Below are positions 45,820-54,430 of a stretch of DNA of 64,000 nucleotides, one piece after another. Source of the stretch: Desulfolutivibrio sulfoxidireducens (lineage in GTDB: Bacteria; Desulfobacterota; Desulfovibrionia; Desulfovibrionales; Desulfovibrionaceae); contig NZ_CP045508.1 of assembly GCF_013376475.1 (NCBI RefSeq), positions 3,260,001-3,324,000 of the forward strand, in the 5' to 3' direction. How positions within the stretch are numbered: position 1 is the stretch's first letter; each line of letters begins with the position of its first letter. Under the pieces are notes generated by a model. It ran no database searches, was not told the origin of the DNA, and worked only from the letters and a program-made list of their open reading frames with translations. The position numbers and the translations under genes were made by a program.

Positions 45820-47598
45820 TTACCGGGCGCCGTGCAGGGCCAGATGTTCGGCCACAGGGCCAAGGGCCAGGGCGGGCACGAAGGTCAACGCCCCCACCAG
45901 AAGGACCACGGCCGCAAGCATGGCCACGAAAAGCGGGCCGTGGGTGGGCAGGGTTCCCGGCCCACCGGGCAGGATCCTCTTCCCGGCCAATGACCCGGCC
46001 ACGGCCAGGACCGGGACCACCAGCCAGTAGCGGGACACGAACATGGCCACGGCCCCGGCCAGGGTGTAGAAGGGGCCGCCGGCCGAAAGCCCGGCAAAGG
46101 CGCTGCCGTTGTTGTTGCCCATGGAGGAAAAGGCATAGAGCATCTGGCTTAGGCCGTGCGGTCCGGGATTGGACACGGCCCCGGGCGGACCGACGACGCA
46201 GGCCAGGGCCGTGCCGGCAAGGCACGCGAAAGGCGGGATGAGGATGACCAGGGCGGCCATCTTGGTCTCGAAGGGCTCGATCTTCTTGCCCAGGTATTCC
46301 GGGGTGCGGCCCACCATGAGCCCGGCCACGAACACCGTGATCACGGCGAACACGATCATGCCGTAGAGCCCCGAGCCCACGCCCCCGAAGACCACCTCCC
46401 CGAGCTGCATGAGCAGCATGGGCCACATGCCCCCAAGCGGGGTGAAGCTGTCGTGCATGGCATTGACCGAGCCGTTGGACGCGGCCGTGGTGGCCGTGGC
46501 CCACAGGGCCGATCCGGCCACGCCGAAGCGGACCTCCTTGCCCTCCATGTTGCCGCCGGGGCCTCCGGCCTCGCCCGGAACCCGCGCCTGGTCCACCCCG
46601 AGGACGGCCAGGGCCGGGTTCCCGGCCTGTTCGGCGTAAAGGGTCAACAGGGCAAACCCGGCGAACAAAAGGGTCATGACCACCAAAAGGGCCACGCCCT
46701 GCCGCCGGTCCCGGACCATGATCCCGAAGGTGGCGCAAAAGGCCGCCGGGATGAGCAGGATGGCCAGCATCTCCAGCAGATTGGACAGGGGCGTGGGGTT
46801 TTCCAAAGGATGGGCGGAGTTGACGTTGTAATACCCGCCGCCGTTGGTCCCTAGCTGCTTGACGGCCACCTGGGAGGCCACCGGGCCAAGGGCGATGACC
46901 TGCCCGGCCGGTCCCTCGGCGGCCCGGGCCTGGCCGTCGGCCGGCTGAGGCCTCGCGCCCGGGTCCAGGATCCGGGCCGTGGCCGAGGCCTCAAGGGTCT
47001 GGGGCACGCCCTGCCAGACCAGGGCCAGGGCCAGGACCACGGACAGGGGCAAAAGCACATAGAGCACCGAGCGCACCAGATCCACCCGGAAATTGCCCAC
47101 CCGGTCCGTCTCCCTCCGGGCGAACCCCCGGATGAGCGCGACGGCCACGGCCATGCCCGAGCCCGCGGACACGAAGTTCTGCACGGTCAGGGCGGCCATC
47201 TGGGTCAGGTGGCTCATGGTGGTCTCCCCGCCGTAGCTTTGCCAGTTGGTGTTGGTGGCGAAGCTTACGGCGGTGTTTATGGCCACGAAGGGGTCCACCC
47301 CGGGCAGTCCGGCGGGATTTCCGGGCAACCCGCCCTGAAGGCGCTGGATGAGGTAGACGGCCAGGACGCCCAGGGCGTTGAGCCACAAAAAGTCCCGGGC
47401 ATAGGCCTTCCAGTCCGTTTCCGCCTCGGGGTTCACCAGGCACAGGCGATAGAGGAACCGCTCCGGCGAACCGAGCACCCGGTCCAGGCCGCAGGCCCGT
47501 CCCTCGTACACCCGGGCCATGTAGGCCCCGAGCGGCCAGGCCAGGATCAGAAGCGCGGCCGTAAAAAACGCCGCATGCGCCAAGTGTATTCCGTTCAT
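45820..47598 (-). CDS. kdpA: K+-transporting ATPase subunit A
   Basis: From ATG 47598 (GGAGTGG ribosome-binding site) the product is 592 aa, a polytopic channel-like subunit with four pore repeats (for example NTAVSFATNTNWQSYGGE, GTNGGGYYNVNSAHPLENPT, ALWATATTAASNGSVNAMHD, SSMGNNNGSAFAGL). The start overlaps the kdpF stop by ATGA. The upstream GTG at 47619 is an unlikely alternative because it would lie further inside kdpF. Confidence 0.95.
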   Translation of the reverse strand: MNGIHLAHAAFFTAALLILAWPLGAYMARVYEGRACGLDRVLGSPERFLYRLCLVNPEAETDWKAYARDFLWLNALGVLAVYLIQRLQGGLPGNPAGLPGVDPFVAINTAVSFATNTNWQSYGGETTMSHLTQMAALTVQNFVSAGSGMAVAVALIRGFARRETDRVGNFRVDLVRSVLYVLLPLSVVLALALVWQGVPQTLEASATARILDPGARPQPADGQARAAEGPAGQVIALGPVASQVAVKQLGTNGGGYYNVNSAHPLENPTPLSNLLEMLAILLIPAAFCATFGIMVRDRRQGVALLVVMTLLFAGFALLTLYAEQAGNPALAVLGVDQARVPGEAGGPGGNMEGKEVRFGVAGSALWATATTAASNGSVNAMHDSFTPLGGMWPMLLMQLGEVVFGGVGSGLYGMIVFAVITVFVAGLMVGRTPEYLGKKIEPFETKMAALVILIPPFACLAGTALACVVGPPGAVSNPGPHGLSQMLYAFSSMGNNNGSAFAGLSAGGPFYTLAGAVAMFVSRYWLVVPVLAVAGSLAGKRILPGGPGTLPTHGPLFVAMLAAVVLLVGALTFVPALALGPVAEHLALHGAR

Positions 47599-47678
47599 TC
47601 GAACCACTCCGGTTTGCACAGTGCGGCCAAAAGATAGACGAACAGACCGATGGTCACGGCCAGGGCGAAAATGTCCAT
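47595..47678 (-). CDS. kdpF: KdpF small stabilising subunit
   Basis: A 27-aa peptide (MDIFALAVTIGLFVYLLAAL, ending KPEWFE) has the usual KdpF pattern: one membrane helix, then a YLxxALxxPExF motif. It overlaps kdpA by 4 nt. KdpF stabilises the KdpABC complex. Confidence 0.9.
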   Translation of the reverse strand: MDIFALAVTIGLFVYLLAALCKPEWFE

Positions 47679-47680
47679 GC

Positions 47681-47773
47681 TCACCTCTTTCCCAGGCGGG
47701 CCACCAGTTCCACCAATCCGAAGGTTGCCAGCACCAGGGCCAGGATAAATCCGATCATGATCACATCGTGCAT
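47681..47773 (-). CDS. 30-aa membrane micro-ORF leading the kdp operon
   Basis: An ATG at 47773, preceded by a strong AAAAGGAGG, opens a 30-codon frame. It encodes one hydrophobic helix (MIGFILALVLATFGLVELV) with a basic end (ARLGKR) and stops 2 nt before the kdpF ATG. It is the first frame of the kdp transcript. It is not KdpF, which is intact next door, and I do not recognise it. Possible roles are a second small Kdp subunit or a coupling leader peptide. The ribosome-binding site quality is better than at many genes here. Confidence 0.6.
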   Translation of the reverse strand: MHDVIMIGFILALVLATFGLVELVARLGKR

Positions 47774-47821
47774 GGGGTCCTCCTTTTCGCATCGAGTCGA
47801 GGACACTCTAGCGGGCCGGGT

Positions 47822-47869
47822 GTTAACACAGTGTAAAAAGACCGGGCTGGAGCGTTAATATTGTGTGAA
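47822..47869 (-). promoter_or_regulatory. Putative KdpE-binding direct repeats
   Basis: Two copies of GTTAA-N4-GTGTRAA occur, at 47822-47837 and 47854-47869, exactly 32 nt apart (about three helical turns). On the minus strand the first reads TTTTTACACTGTGTTAACAC. This resembles the T-rich TTTACAC element of the E. coli kdp operator. It lies 49-96 nt upstream of the first ATG of the operon. Confidence 0.55.
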
Positions 47870-47944
47870 GACGGCCAGGCCCCTCACCGCCCTTGTCCGG
47901 GCCGAGCCTGGACGAGGGCGGTCTTTTCCCCGGACGGGACACTT

Positions 47945-47962
47945 TGTCCGAAAAATCGGACA
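47945..47962. promoter_or_regulatory. Palindromic operator TGTCCGA-N4-TCGGACA, site 1
   Basis: A perfect 7+7 inverted repeat with an AAAA spacer, 229 nt upstream of the sigma-54 -24 element. It is probably an enhancer-like activator site. Confidence 0.7.
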
Positions 47963-47973
47963 TCCGCGCCGGC

Positions 47974-47990
47974 GTCCGAATCCCCGGACA
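47974..47990. promoter_or_regulatory. Degenerate palindromic operator, site 2
   Basis: GTCCG-N7-CGGAC, a related but imperfect site 12 nt beyond site 1. Confidence 0.45.
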
Positions 47991-48037
47991 GGGTTTTTCT
48001 TTACCCCCACCCTGCTTTAAGCCTATTCTCAGGCATT

Positions 48038-48049
48038 CGGACATGTCCG
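48038..48049. promoter_or_regulatory. Everted half-site pair CGGACATGTCCG, site 3
   Basis: The same half-sites in the opposite order, forming a perfect 12-bp palindrome. Confidence 0.45.
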
Positions 48050-48098
48050 CCCGGGGCGGCATCCGCCCGGATCGGCGCTGTTTCCGAAGTCCGACGAG

Positions 48099-48122
48099 CC
48101 CTGTCCGAAATATCGGACAGGG
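48099..48122. promoter_or_regulatory. Palindromic operator, site 4 (10+10 inverted repeat)
   Basis: The best site: TGTCCGA-AATA-TCGGACA extended by CCC/GGG, perfect over 10 bp per arm. It ends 68 nt upstream of the sigma-54 -24 box. Confidence 0.72.
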
Positions 48123-48190
48123 CCTGGACCGCATGGCCAGAGCTATCCCTAACCTGTTCCCATTGCACGATTTTTTAAAAATGCGCCGGC

Positions 48191-48205
48191 CGGCACGCAA
48201 GTTGC
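48191..48205 (+). promoter_or_regulatory. Sigma-54 promoter of the lactate operon
   Basis: CGGCACGCAAGTTGC matches TGGCAC-N5-TTGC with one change. The inferred start is near 48217, about 66 nt before the dehydrogenase ATG. Palindromic sites 70-250 nt upstream suit an NtrC-type activator. Confidence 0.85.
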
Positions 48206-48282
48206 CTAGGACCGTGTGGCGCGCACGGAATTGGCGCGTCCCGCCGGGAAGCGGCGCAAAAACCAACCGGAGTGACGTCCCC

Positions 48283-49665
48283 ATGACCGCGAACGCCCTG
48301 ATCAAGGATTTCCAGGACATCCTGGGCAAGGACAACGTGCTTACCGCCGAGACCGACCGCTACGCCTATTCCTACGATTCGGCCGTGCTTGACCCGGCCG
48401 TGCCCGGGGTGGTGGTCCGGCCCACGGACGTTTCCGGCCTGGGCAAGGTGGTCAAACTGTGTAACGACGCCGGGGCCCCTCTGACCGTACGCGGCTCGGG
48501 CACCAACCTCTCGGGCGGGACCATCCCCAAGGCCGGCGGGGTGGTGGCGCTCACGGGCGCGCTCAATAAAATCCTCGAGATCAACACCGAGGATCTCTAC
48601 GCCCGGGTCGAACCCGGGGTGATCACCGCCAAATTCGCGGCCGAGGTCCAGGCCAAGGGGCTTTTCTATCCGCCCGACCCGGGCAGCCAGGCCGTATCCA
48701 CGCTGGGCGGCAACGTGGCCGAGAACGCCGGGGGGCTTCGGGGCCTCAAATACGGCGTGACCAAGGACTACGTCATGGGGGTGCACTTCTTCGACACCGA
48801 CGGCGAGCTGATCAAGGCCGGGGGCCGCACGGTCAAATGCGTCTCGGGACTGAACCTCGCCGGGCTCATGGTCGGATCGGAAGGGACCCTCGGGGTCCTC
48901 AGCGAGATTTTCCTGAAGCTCGTGCCCCCGCCGGCCGCGGCCAAGGCCATGATGGCCATCTTCGACGACGTGGAGGCCGCCTCCCGGACCGTCTCGGCCA
49001 TCATCGCGGCCAAGATCGTGCCCGCCACCCTGGAATTTCTGGACAACTTCACCATCCGGACCGTGGAGGAATTCAGCCACGCCGGGCTGCCCGTGGAGGC
49101 CAAGGCGCTTTTGCTCATCGAGGTGGACGGCCATCCGGGCATGGTCGAGGAGGATGCGGCCAAGGTGGAGGAACTGTGTCGGGCTCACGGGGCCAAACGC
49201 ATCCAGGTGGCCAAGGACGCGGCCGAGCGCAACAAGGTCTGGGAGGCCCGGCGCGCCGCGCTTTCGGCCCTGGCCCGGGTGTCCCCGACCACGGTCCTGG
49301 AGGACGCCACAGTGCCGCGCAGCAAGGTCCCGGACATGATCAAGGCCCTGGACGGGATCGCGGCCAAGTACAAGCTGACCATCGGCACCTTCGGCCACGC
49401 CGGCGACGGCAACCTGCACCCGACCATCCTCACGGACAAGCGCAATACCGAGGAATGGCACCGGGTCGAGGAGGCCGTGACCGAAATCTTCGACGTGGCC
49501 CTGTCCCTTGGCGGCACGCTCTCGGGCGAACACGGCATCGGCCTGGCCAAGGCCAAGTACCTGGAAAAGGAGACCACCCGGGGCACCATCCTGTATTCGC
49601 GCCGCCTGAAAAAGGCCCTCGATCCCAAGGGCATTCTCAATCCCGGCAAGATCATGGGGGAATGA
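48283..49665 (+). CDS. FAD-linked D-lactate dehydrogenase / GlcD-type oxidoreductase
   Basis: From ATG 48283 the product is 460 aa. A PCMH-type FAD-binding domain (VRPTDVSGLGKVV, VRGSGTNLSGGTIP, PPDPGSQAVSTLGGNVAENA) is followed by the C-terminal FAD oxidase domain (GTFGHAGDGNLHPTIL, SGEHGIGLAKAKYL). Length and motifs match the GlcD/Dld family of D-lactate dehydrogenases in sulfate reducers. With the Fe-S protein encoded 1 nt downstream it would oxidise D-lactate to pyruvate and pass electrons to the membrane pool. Glycolate is a weaker alternative substrate. It is the first gene of the operon. Confidence 0.88.
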   Translation: MTANALIKDFQDILGKDNVLTAETDRYAYSYDSAVLDPAVPGVVVRPTDVSGLGKVVKLCNDAGAPLTVRGSGTNLSGGTIPKAGGVVALTGALNKILEINTEDLYARVEPGVITAKFAAEVQAKGLFYPPDPGSQAVSTLGGNVAENAGGLRGLKYGVTKDYVMGVHFFDTDGELIKAGGRTVKCVSGLNLAGLMVGSEGTLGVLSEIFLKLVPPPAAAKAMMAIFDDVEAASRTVSAIIAAKIVPATLEFLDNFTIRTVEEFSHAGLPVEAKALLLIEVDGHPGMVEEDAAKVEELCRAHGAKRIQVAKDAAERNKVWEARRAALSALARVSPTTVLEDATVPRSKVPDMIKALDGIAAKYKLTIGTFGHAGDGNLHPTILTDKRNTEEWHRVEEAVTEIFDVALSLGGTLSGEHGIGLAKAKYLEKETTRGTILYSRRLKKALDPKGILNPGKIMGE

Positions 49666-49666
49666 C

Positions 49667-50998
49667 ATGGGCGACGTGAAAGAGCTGTTGCGCCTTCTTG
49701 GCCAAATCGACGACGAACTCGTGTCCTGCATGCGCTGCGGCATGTGCCAGGCCGTGTGCCCGATCTATGCCGAGACCGGCCTCGAGGCCCATGTGGCCCG
49801 GGGCAAGATCGCCCTTTTGGAGGGCCTGGCCCACGAGGCCCTGAAAGACCCCCAGGCGGTCATGGACCGCCTGGACATGTGTCTTTTGTGCGGATCCTGC
49901 GCGGCGGGATGCCCCAGCGGGGTCAAGGTCCTGGACATCTTCCTCAAGGCCAAGGCCTTTCTGGCCGGCTACCTGGGCCTGCCCCCGGCCCAGAAGGCGA
50001 TTTTGCGCGGGCTTCTGGCCAACCGCACGGTCTTCGGCTCGGTGATGACCGTGGCCGCGAAGCTCCAGGGGCTGGTGACCAGGCCGGCCAACGAGGTCAT
50101 CGGCACCTCGTGCGCGGTGTTCGGCGGCATCCTGGGCGGCCGGCACTTCATGCCCCTGGCCAAAACCGCCTTTCACACGTCCCTGCCGGCCACGCGCCTG
50201 CCCGCCCGAAGCGGACAGCCCACTGTGGCCTTTTTCTACGGATGCATGGTGGACCGGATGTTCCCGCGCATCGGGCAGGCGGTCATGAAGGTCCTTCTCC
50301 ATCACGGCGTCGGGGTCCTGTCGCCCACGGACCAGGTCTGCTGCGGCATCCCGGCCCTGTCCGCCGGGGACCTCAAGACCTTCGAGAAGCTGGTCACGGA
50401 AAACGTCGCGGTCTTCGGGGACGCGGCCTTTGACGTGCTGGTCACCCCCTGCGCCACCTGTACCTCGACCATCAAAAAAATCTGGCCGGACATGTGTGAC
50501 GGCCTGCCCGGCGAGATACGGGCCAAGGCCAAGGCCCTGGCGGCCAAGACCATGGATATCAGCGAATTTCTGGTCAAGAACCTGGGGCTTGCCGCCCCGG
50601 CGGCCCCGCCGGCCGGCGGGAAAAAGACCAAGGTGACCGTGCACGACCCCTGCCACCTCAAAAAATCCCTGGGCGTCTTCGCCGAACCCCGGGCCGTGAT
50701 CGCCCAGAACCCGGAGGTGGAGATCGTGGAGATGGCCGCCTCGGACGCCTGCTGCGGATGCGGCGGTAGCTTTACGCTCAAGCATTATGATATCTCCGGG
50801 CGCATCGGGAAGCGCAAACGCGACGCCGTGGTGGCCTCGGGGGCCTCGGTGGTGACCGCCGGATGCCCGGCCTGTCTGCTGCAGCTAAGCGACATGCTGT
50901 CCAAGGCCGGGGACGCCGTGACCGTCATGCATCCCGTGGAAATCTACGCGCAGGCCCTGGACCAAGGCGGTCCGGGGACGGGAGGGAACACGCCGTGA
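49667..50998 (+). CDS. GlcF-like Fe-S subunit of D-lactate dehydrogenase
   Basis: The 443-aa protein has two [4Fe-4S] ferredoxin motifs at the N-terminus (CMRCGMCQAVCP and CLLCGSCAAGCP) and two CCG domains (VCCGIPALSAGD and CCGCGGSFTLKHYDIS), the layout of GlcF/GlpC-type electron-transfer subunits. It begins 1 nt after the dehydrogenase stop codon, so the pair should form one enzyme. There is no membrane helix. Confidence 0.87.
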   Translation: MGDVKELLRLLGQIDDELVSCMRCGMCQAVCPIYAETGLEAHVARGKIALLEGLAHEALKDPQAVMDRLDMCLLCGSCAAGCPSGVKVLDIFLKAKAFLAGYLGLPPAQKAILRGLLANRTVFGSVMTVAAKLQGLVTRPANEVIGTSCAVFGGILGGRHFMPLAKTAFHTSLPATRLPARSGQPTVAFFYGCMVDRMFPRIGQAVMKVLLHHGVGVLSPTDQVCCGIPALSAGDLKTFEKLVTENVAVFGDAAFDVLVTPCATCTSTIKKIWPDMCDGLPGEIRAKAKALAAKTMDISEFLVKNLGLAAPAAPPAGGKKTKVTVHDPCHLKKSLGVFAEPRAVIAQNPEVEIVEMAASDACCGCGGSFTLKHYDISGRIGKRKRDAVVASGASVVTAGCPACLLQLSDMLSKAGDAVTVMHPVEIYAQALDQGGPGTGGNTP

Positions 50999-53100
50999 GC
51001 GAAGAGGTACTTCTGGACGCCCTATTCCACCCCTCGACCGTGGCCGTGATCGGGGCCTCGGAGAAACCCGGGAAGATCGGGCACACCGTGGTGGCCAACA
51101 TGATCGAGGCCGGGTTTCCCGGCCGCATCTACCCGGTCAACCCCAAGGCCGACGAGATCCTGGGGCTGCCCGTGGTGAAGGATGTGGCCGACCTGCCCGA
51201 CGGCCTGGACCTGGCCGTGGTCACCATTCCGGTGGCCGCCGTGCTGCCGGCCATGGAGACCCTGGCCGCGAAAAAACTCAAATCGGCCATCGTCATCACC
51301 GCCGGATTCAAGGAGGTGGGCGGCGAGGGCTACTACCTGGAAAAAAGGCTGGCCGAACTGTGCCGGGAACATGGCATAGCACTCATCGGCCCCAACTGCC
51401 TCGGCGTGATCAGCACCCCGAGCCAACTCAACGCCTCCTTCGCCGCCGGGCAGCCCGGGGCCGGAAAGATCGCCTTTTTCTCCCAGTCCGGGGCCCTGTG
51501 CGTGGCCATCCTGGACTGGGCCCTCAAGGAGAACATCGGGTTTTCCCGGTTCGTGAGCCTGGGCAACAAGGCCGTTTTAAGCGAGTCCCAGATGCTCTCC
51601 TTCCTTAGCCAGGACCCGCACACCAACGTCATTCTGGGCTATATCGAAAACGTGGAGCACGGGGCCGATTTCCTGGCCGAGGCGGCCAGGGTCACCCGGG
51701 AAAAGCCGGTGATCATGATCAAGTCCGGGACCACGGCCGCCGGGGCCAAGGCCGCCTCGTCCCACACCGGGGCCATCGCCGGTTCGGACCAGGCCTATTC
51801 GGCGGCCTTCAAAAAGACCGGCATCATCCGGGCCGGCGATGTGGCCACGCTCTTCAACCTGGCCCAGGCCTTCTCCACCCAGCCCCTGCCCGAGGGTCCG
51901 GGGCTCGTCCTGGTGACCAACTCAGGCGGCCCCGGCATCCTGGCCGCCGACGCCTGCGAAAAGTCCACCCTGTCCATGGCCCGCATGAGCCTGGCCACCG
52001 TGGAACGGCTGAAATCCTTCCTGCCGGCCTACGCCTCCCTCTACAACCCCGTGGACATCATCGGCGACGCCGATGCCCAACGCTACAAGAAAACCCTGGA
52101 GGTCGTGCTCGACGATCCCCAGGTCCACGCCGTGCTGGTGCTTCTGTGCCCCACCTCCGCGGCCCAGATCGTGGAGACGGCCCAGGCCGTCATCGACAAC
52201 GCCGCCAACTCGGCCAAGCCCGTGTTCGCCTGCTTCATGGGCGGGGTACGCGTGGAGCCGGGCCGCCGGATGCTCCTCGACGCCGGCATCCCCTGCTACG
52301 CCTTCCCGGAACCGGCCATAAAAAGCATCGAGTCCATGTACGCCTACAACCAGTGGAAAAAGACCCCGGACCCCCACTATCCGGCCATCTTCGGGAACAC
52401 CGAGGCGGCGGCGGCGGTCTTGACGGCCGTGCGCGACCGGGGCGAGACCGAGGTGGTCGAATTCCAGGCCCAGGAGGTCCTTCGGGCCTACAACCTGCCC
52501 ACCCCGAAAACCATCCTGGCCCGTTCCAGCACCGAGGCCGTGGCCGCGGCCGAAAAGATCGGCTACCCGGTGGTCCTTAAAATCGCCTCGCCCCAGGTGT
52601 CCCACAAGTCCGACGTGGGCGGGGTCAAGGTCAATCTCGGCGACGAGACCGCCGTGAAAAACGCCTTTCTGGACATCACCGCCCGCACCCAGCGCCTGCG
52701 CCCGGACGCCTACATCGCCGGCTGCCTGGTGCAGGAGATGGCCCCCAAGGGGGCCCGCGAGGTGATCATCGGGTTCAAGCGCGACGACCAGTTCGGGCCG
52801 CTTCTGATGTTCGGCCTGGGCGGCATCTACGTGGAGATATTAAAGGACATCGCCTTCCGCCTGGCCCCCCTAAGCGTGGAGGACGCCCGCAACATCATCC
52901 GGGAGATCAAGTCCTACATGCTGCTCAAGGGCGTACGCGGCGAGCCGCCGGTCAATTTCGCGGCCATCGAGGGCATCCTCTTAAGCATGTCCCGGATCGC
53001 CACGGACTTCCCGGACGTCTACGAAGCGGAATTCAACCCCGTTCTGGTCAACCACGAAAAGGCCCTGGTGGCGGACGTGCGCCTGACCCTTCGGGCCTGA
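50995..53100 (+). CDS. ADP-forming acetyl-CoA synthetase (fused alpha-beta)
   Basis: From GTG 50995 (GGGAGGG ribosome-binding site, start overlapping the previous stop) the product is 701 aa. The alpha half has a CoA-binding Rossmann fold (VAVIGASEKPGKIGHTVVAN), a ligase domain (FFSQSGALCVAILDWA) and the phospho-His loop SSHTGAIAGSD. The beta half is an ATP-grasp domain (PVVLKIASPQVSHKSDVGGV, FGLGGIYVEILKD). The enzyme converts acetyl-CoA, ADP and phosphate to acetate and ATP. Its presence in a lactate operon indicates substrate-level ATP formation from lactate-derived acetyl-CoA. A protein lysine acetyltransferase-type homologue is unlikely, as no GNAT domain is present. Confidence 0.88.
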   Translation: MSEEVLLDALFHPSTVAVIGASEKPGKIGHTVVANMIEAGFPGRIYPVNPKADEILGLPVVKDVADLPDGLDLAVVTIPVAAVLPAMETLAAKKLKSAIVITAGFKEVGGEGYYLEKRLAELCREHGIALIGPNCLGVISTPSQLNASFAAGQPGAGKIAFFSQSGALCVAILDWALKENIGFSRFVSLGNKAVLSESQMLSFLSQDPHTNVILGYIENVEHGADFLAEAARVTREKPVIMIKSGTTAAGAKAASSHTGAIAGSDQAYSAAFKKTGIIRAGDVATLFNLAQAFSTQPLPEGPGLVLVTNSGGPGILAADACEKSTLSMARMSLATVERLKSFLPAYASLYNPVDIIGDADAQRYKKTLEVVLDDPQVHAVLVLLCPTSAAQIVETAQAVIDNAANSAKPVFACFMGGVRVEPGRRMLLDAGIPCYAFPEPAIKSIESMYAYNQWKKTPDPHYPAIFGNTEAAAAVLTAVRDRGETEVVEFQAQEVLRAYNLPTPKTILARSSTEAVAAAEKIGYPVVLKIASPQVSHKSDVGGVKVNLGDETAVKNAFLDITARTQRLRPDAYIAGCLVQEMAPKGAREVIIGFKRDDQFGPLLMFGLGGIYVEILKDIAFRLAPLSVEDARNIIREIKSYMLLKGVRGEPPVNFAAIEGILLSMSRIATDFPDVYEAEFNPVLVNHEKALVADVRLTLRA

Positions 53101-53113
53101 TGGAGGATATGCC

Positions 53114-54181
53114 ATGACTGGTCTGTATATCGGTTCCACCTCCGGCTATTCGGGGAAAAATCTGCTGGCCCTGGCCCTATGCCTGCGCTTTCGGGAAGAC
53201 GGCCTGCGCGTGGGCTACATGAAGCCTGTGGGGGCCATGCCCCGGCTCGTGGACGGGGAGCTTGGCGACGACGACGCGCTGTTCATCAACGGCGTCCTGG
53301 GACTTGGGGCCTCGCCCACGGACATGACCCCGGTGCCCGTGACCAAGGACTTTCTCATGAAGGCCTTTGCCGGGGAATGCGGGGCGCTCATGCCGGCCAT
53401 CACCGCCGCCTACCACAAGCTCGCGGCCGACAAGGACGTGATGATCGTCGGGGGGTCGGGCAGCTACCTCTATTCCGGCACCTACTGCGGCGTGGACGGC
53501 GTGTCCGTGGCCCGTTCGCTGGGGGCCAAAACGGTCATCGTGGACCGTTACCGGGGCGAGCTCAACTACGACTACCTGGCCGCGGCCAAGCAGGCCGCCG
53601 GCGACAACCTCATCGGCGTGATCTTAAACGACGTGCCCGAGCATTTCCGCCCCGAGGTGGACGACCTCATAAAACCCTTCCTGGCCCGCCGGGGCATCGA
53701 CGTCCTTGGGGTCATCCCCCATGACCCGGTCATGAGCGGCATGCGCGCCGGGGATCTGGCCGAACGCCTGGGCGGCCGGCTGGTGACCATGTCCTCCGGG
53801 GTGCACAACCTGGTGGTCAATTTCCTGATCGGGGCCATGAACGTGGAGAATTTCCTGGCCTTTTTCCGCAAGCGCAAGGATGTGGCCGTGATCTGCGGCG
53901 GCGACCGCTCGGACCTGCAACTGGTGGCCCTGGAGGGCGGCGCGGCGGCCCTGGTCCTGACCGGCAACCTCTATCCCAACGACATCATCCTGACCAAGGC
54001 CGAGGCCGTGGGCGTGCCGGTGATCCTGGCCCGCGACGACACGTTTACCGTGGCCAAGAAGATGGAGACCCTCTTATCCAGCGAAAAACTGCGCGACCCC
54101 ACCCGGGTGGCCCACGGGGCACGGCTTATCGGCCAGGCCCTGGACTACGCCGGGCTCAAGGCCAAGCTTGGCCTGGCCTAA
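53114..54181 (+). CDS. AAA_26/DRTGG-domain protein (phosphotransacetylase N-terminal-like)
   Basis: The 355-aa protein starts with a dethiobiotin-synthase-like P-loop fold (MTGLYIGSTSGYSGKNLLAL, VGYMKPVG) and ends with a DRTGG domain (about 220-320). This is the regulatory N-terminal half of long phosphotransacetylases, without the catalytic PTA_PTB domain. Such stand-alone proteins often sit next to ADP-forming acetyl-CoA synthetases. A regulatory or metabolite-sensing role in acetate formation is likely but unproven. It lies 13 nt after the synthetase gene. Confidence 0.8.
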   Translation: MTGLYIGSTSGYSGKNLLALALCLRFREDGLRVGYMKPVGAMPRLVDGELGDDDALFINGVLGLGASPTDMTPVPVTKDFLMKAFAGECGALMPAITAAYHKLAADKDVMIVGGSGSYLYSGTYCGVDGVSVARSLGAKTVIVDRYRGELNYDYLAAAKQAAGDNLIGVILNDVPEHFRPEVDDLIKPFLARRGIDVLGVIPHDPVMSGMRAGDLAERLGGRLVTMSSGVHNLVVNFLIGAMNVENFLAFFRKRKDVAVICGGDRSDLQLVALEGGAAALVLTGNLYPNDIILTKAEAVGVPVILARDDTFTVAKKMETLLSSEKLRDPTRVAHGARLIGQALDYAGLKAKLGLA

Positions 54182-54262
54182 CCGGAGGCGGCCGGAGGCG
54201 GGGCTTGTGGGCTTCGCCGCAAATCTCTTCCCGCGAGGAGGCGCTTTGAAATAACGTGATTC

Positions 54263-54292
54263 TTCCGAAAACGCGGCCATGCGTTTCGGAAA
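54263..54292. other. Imperfect inverted repeat between DRTGG gene and lactate permease
   Basis: TTCCGAAAACGC and GCGTTTCGGAA flank a 6-nt spacer, with one bulged base. It may be an attenuating hairpin or an operator. No U-tract follows it. Confidence 0.4.
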
Positions 54293-54331
54293 CCAGAACA
54301 GGCTTTCACCGTTTCTTCGGGACCGGCCGGA

Positions 54332-54348
54332 CCGGAAAACGGATTGCA
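54332..54348 (+). promoter_or_regulatory. Weak sigma-54-like element before the lactate permease gene
   Basis: CCGGAAAACGGATTGCA keeps the invariant GG-N10-GC spacing and a TTGCA -12 box but has a poor -24 element. A separate permease promoter in the 249-nt gap is possible. Confidence 0.3.
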
Positions 54349-54430
54349 ACCGCATCGTGACAGGTACGCCTTTTTCCTTGGGAAGGGGCGCATGACGTTT
54401 GCATCAACCGTTTTACGGAGGTCAACGCAC

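Noticed and set aside
43978-46738. Long frames of 671 aa (plus strand) and 897 aa (minus strand, other frame) over kdpB/kdpA
   Set aside because: KdpA and KdpB motifs are complete in their own frames. These are composition artefacts.
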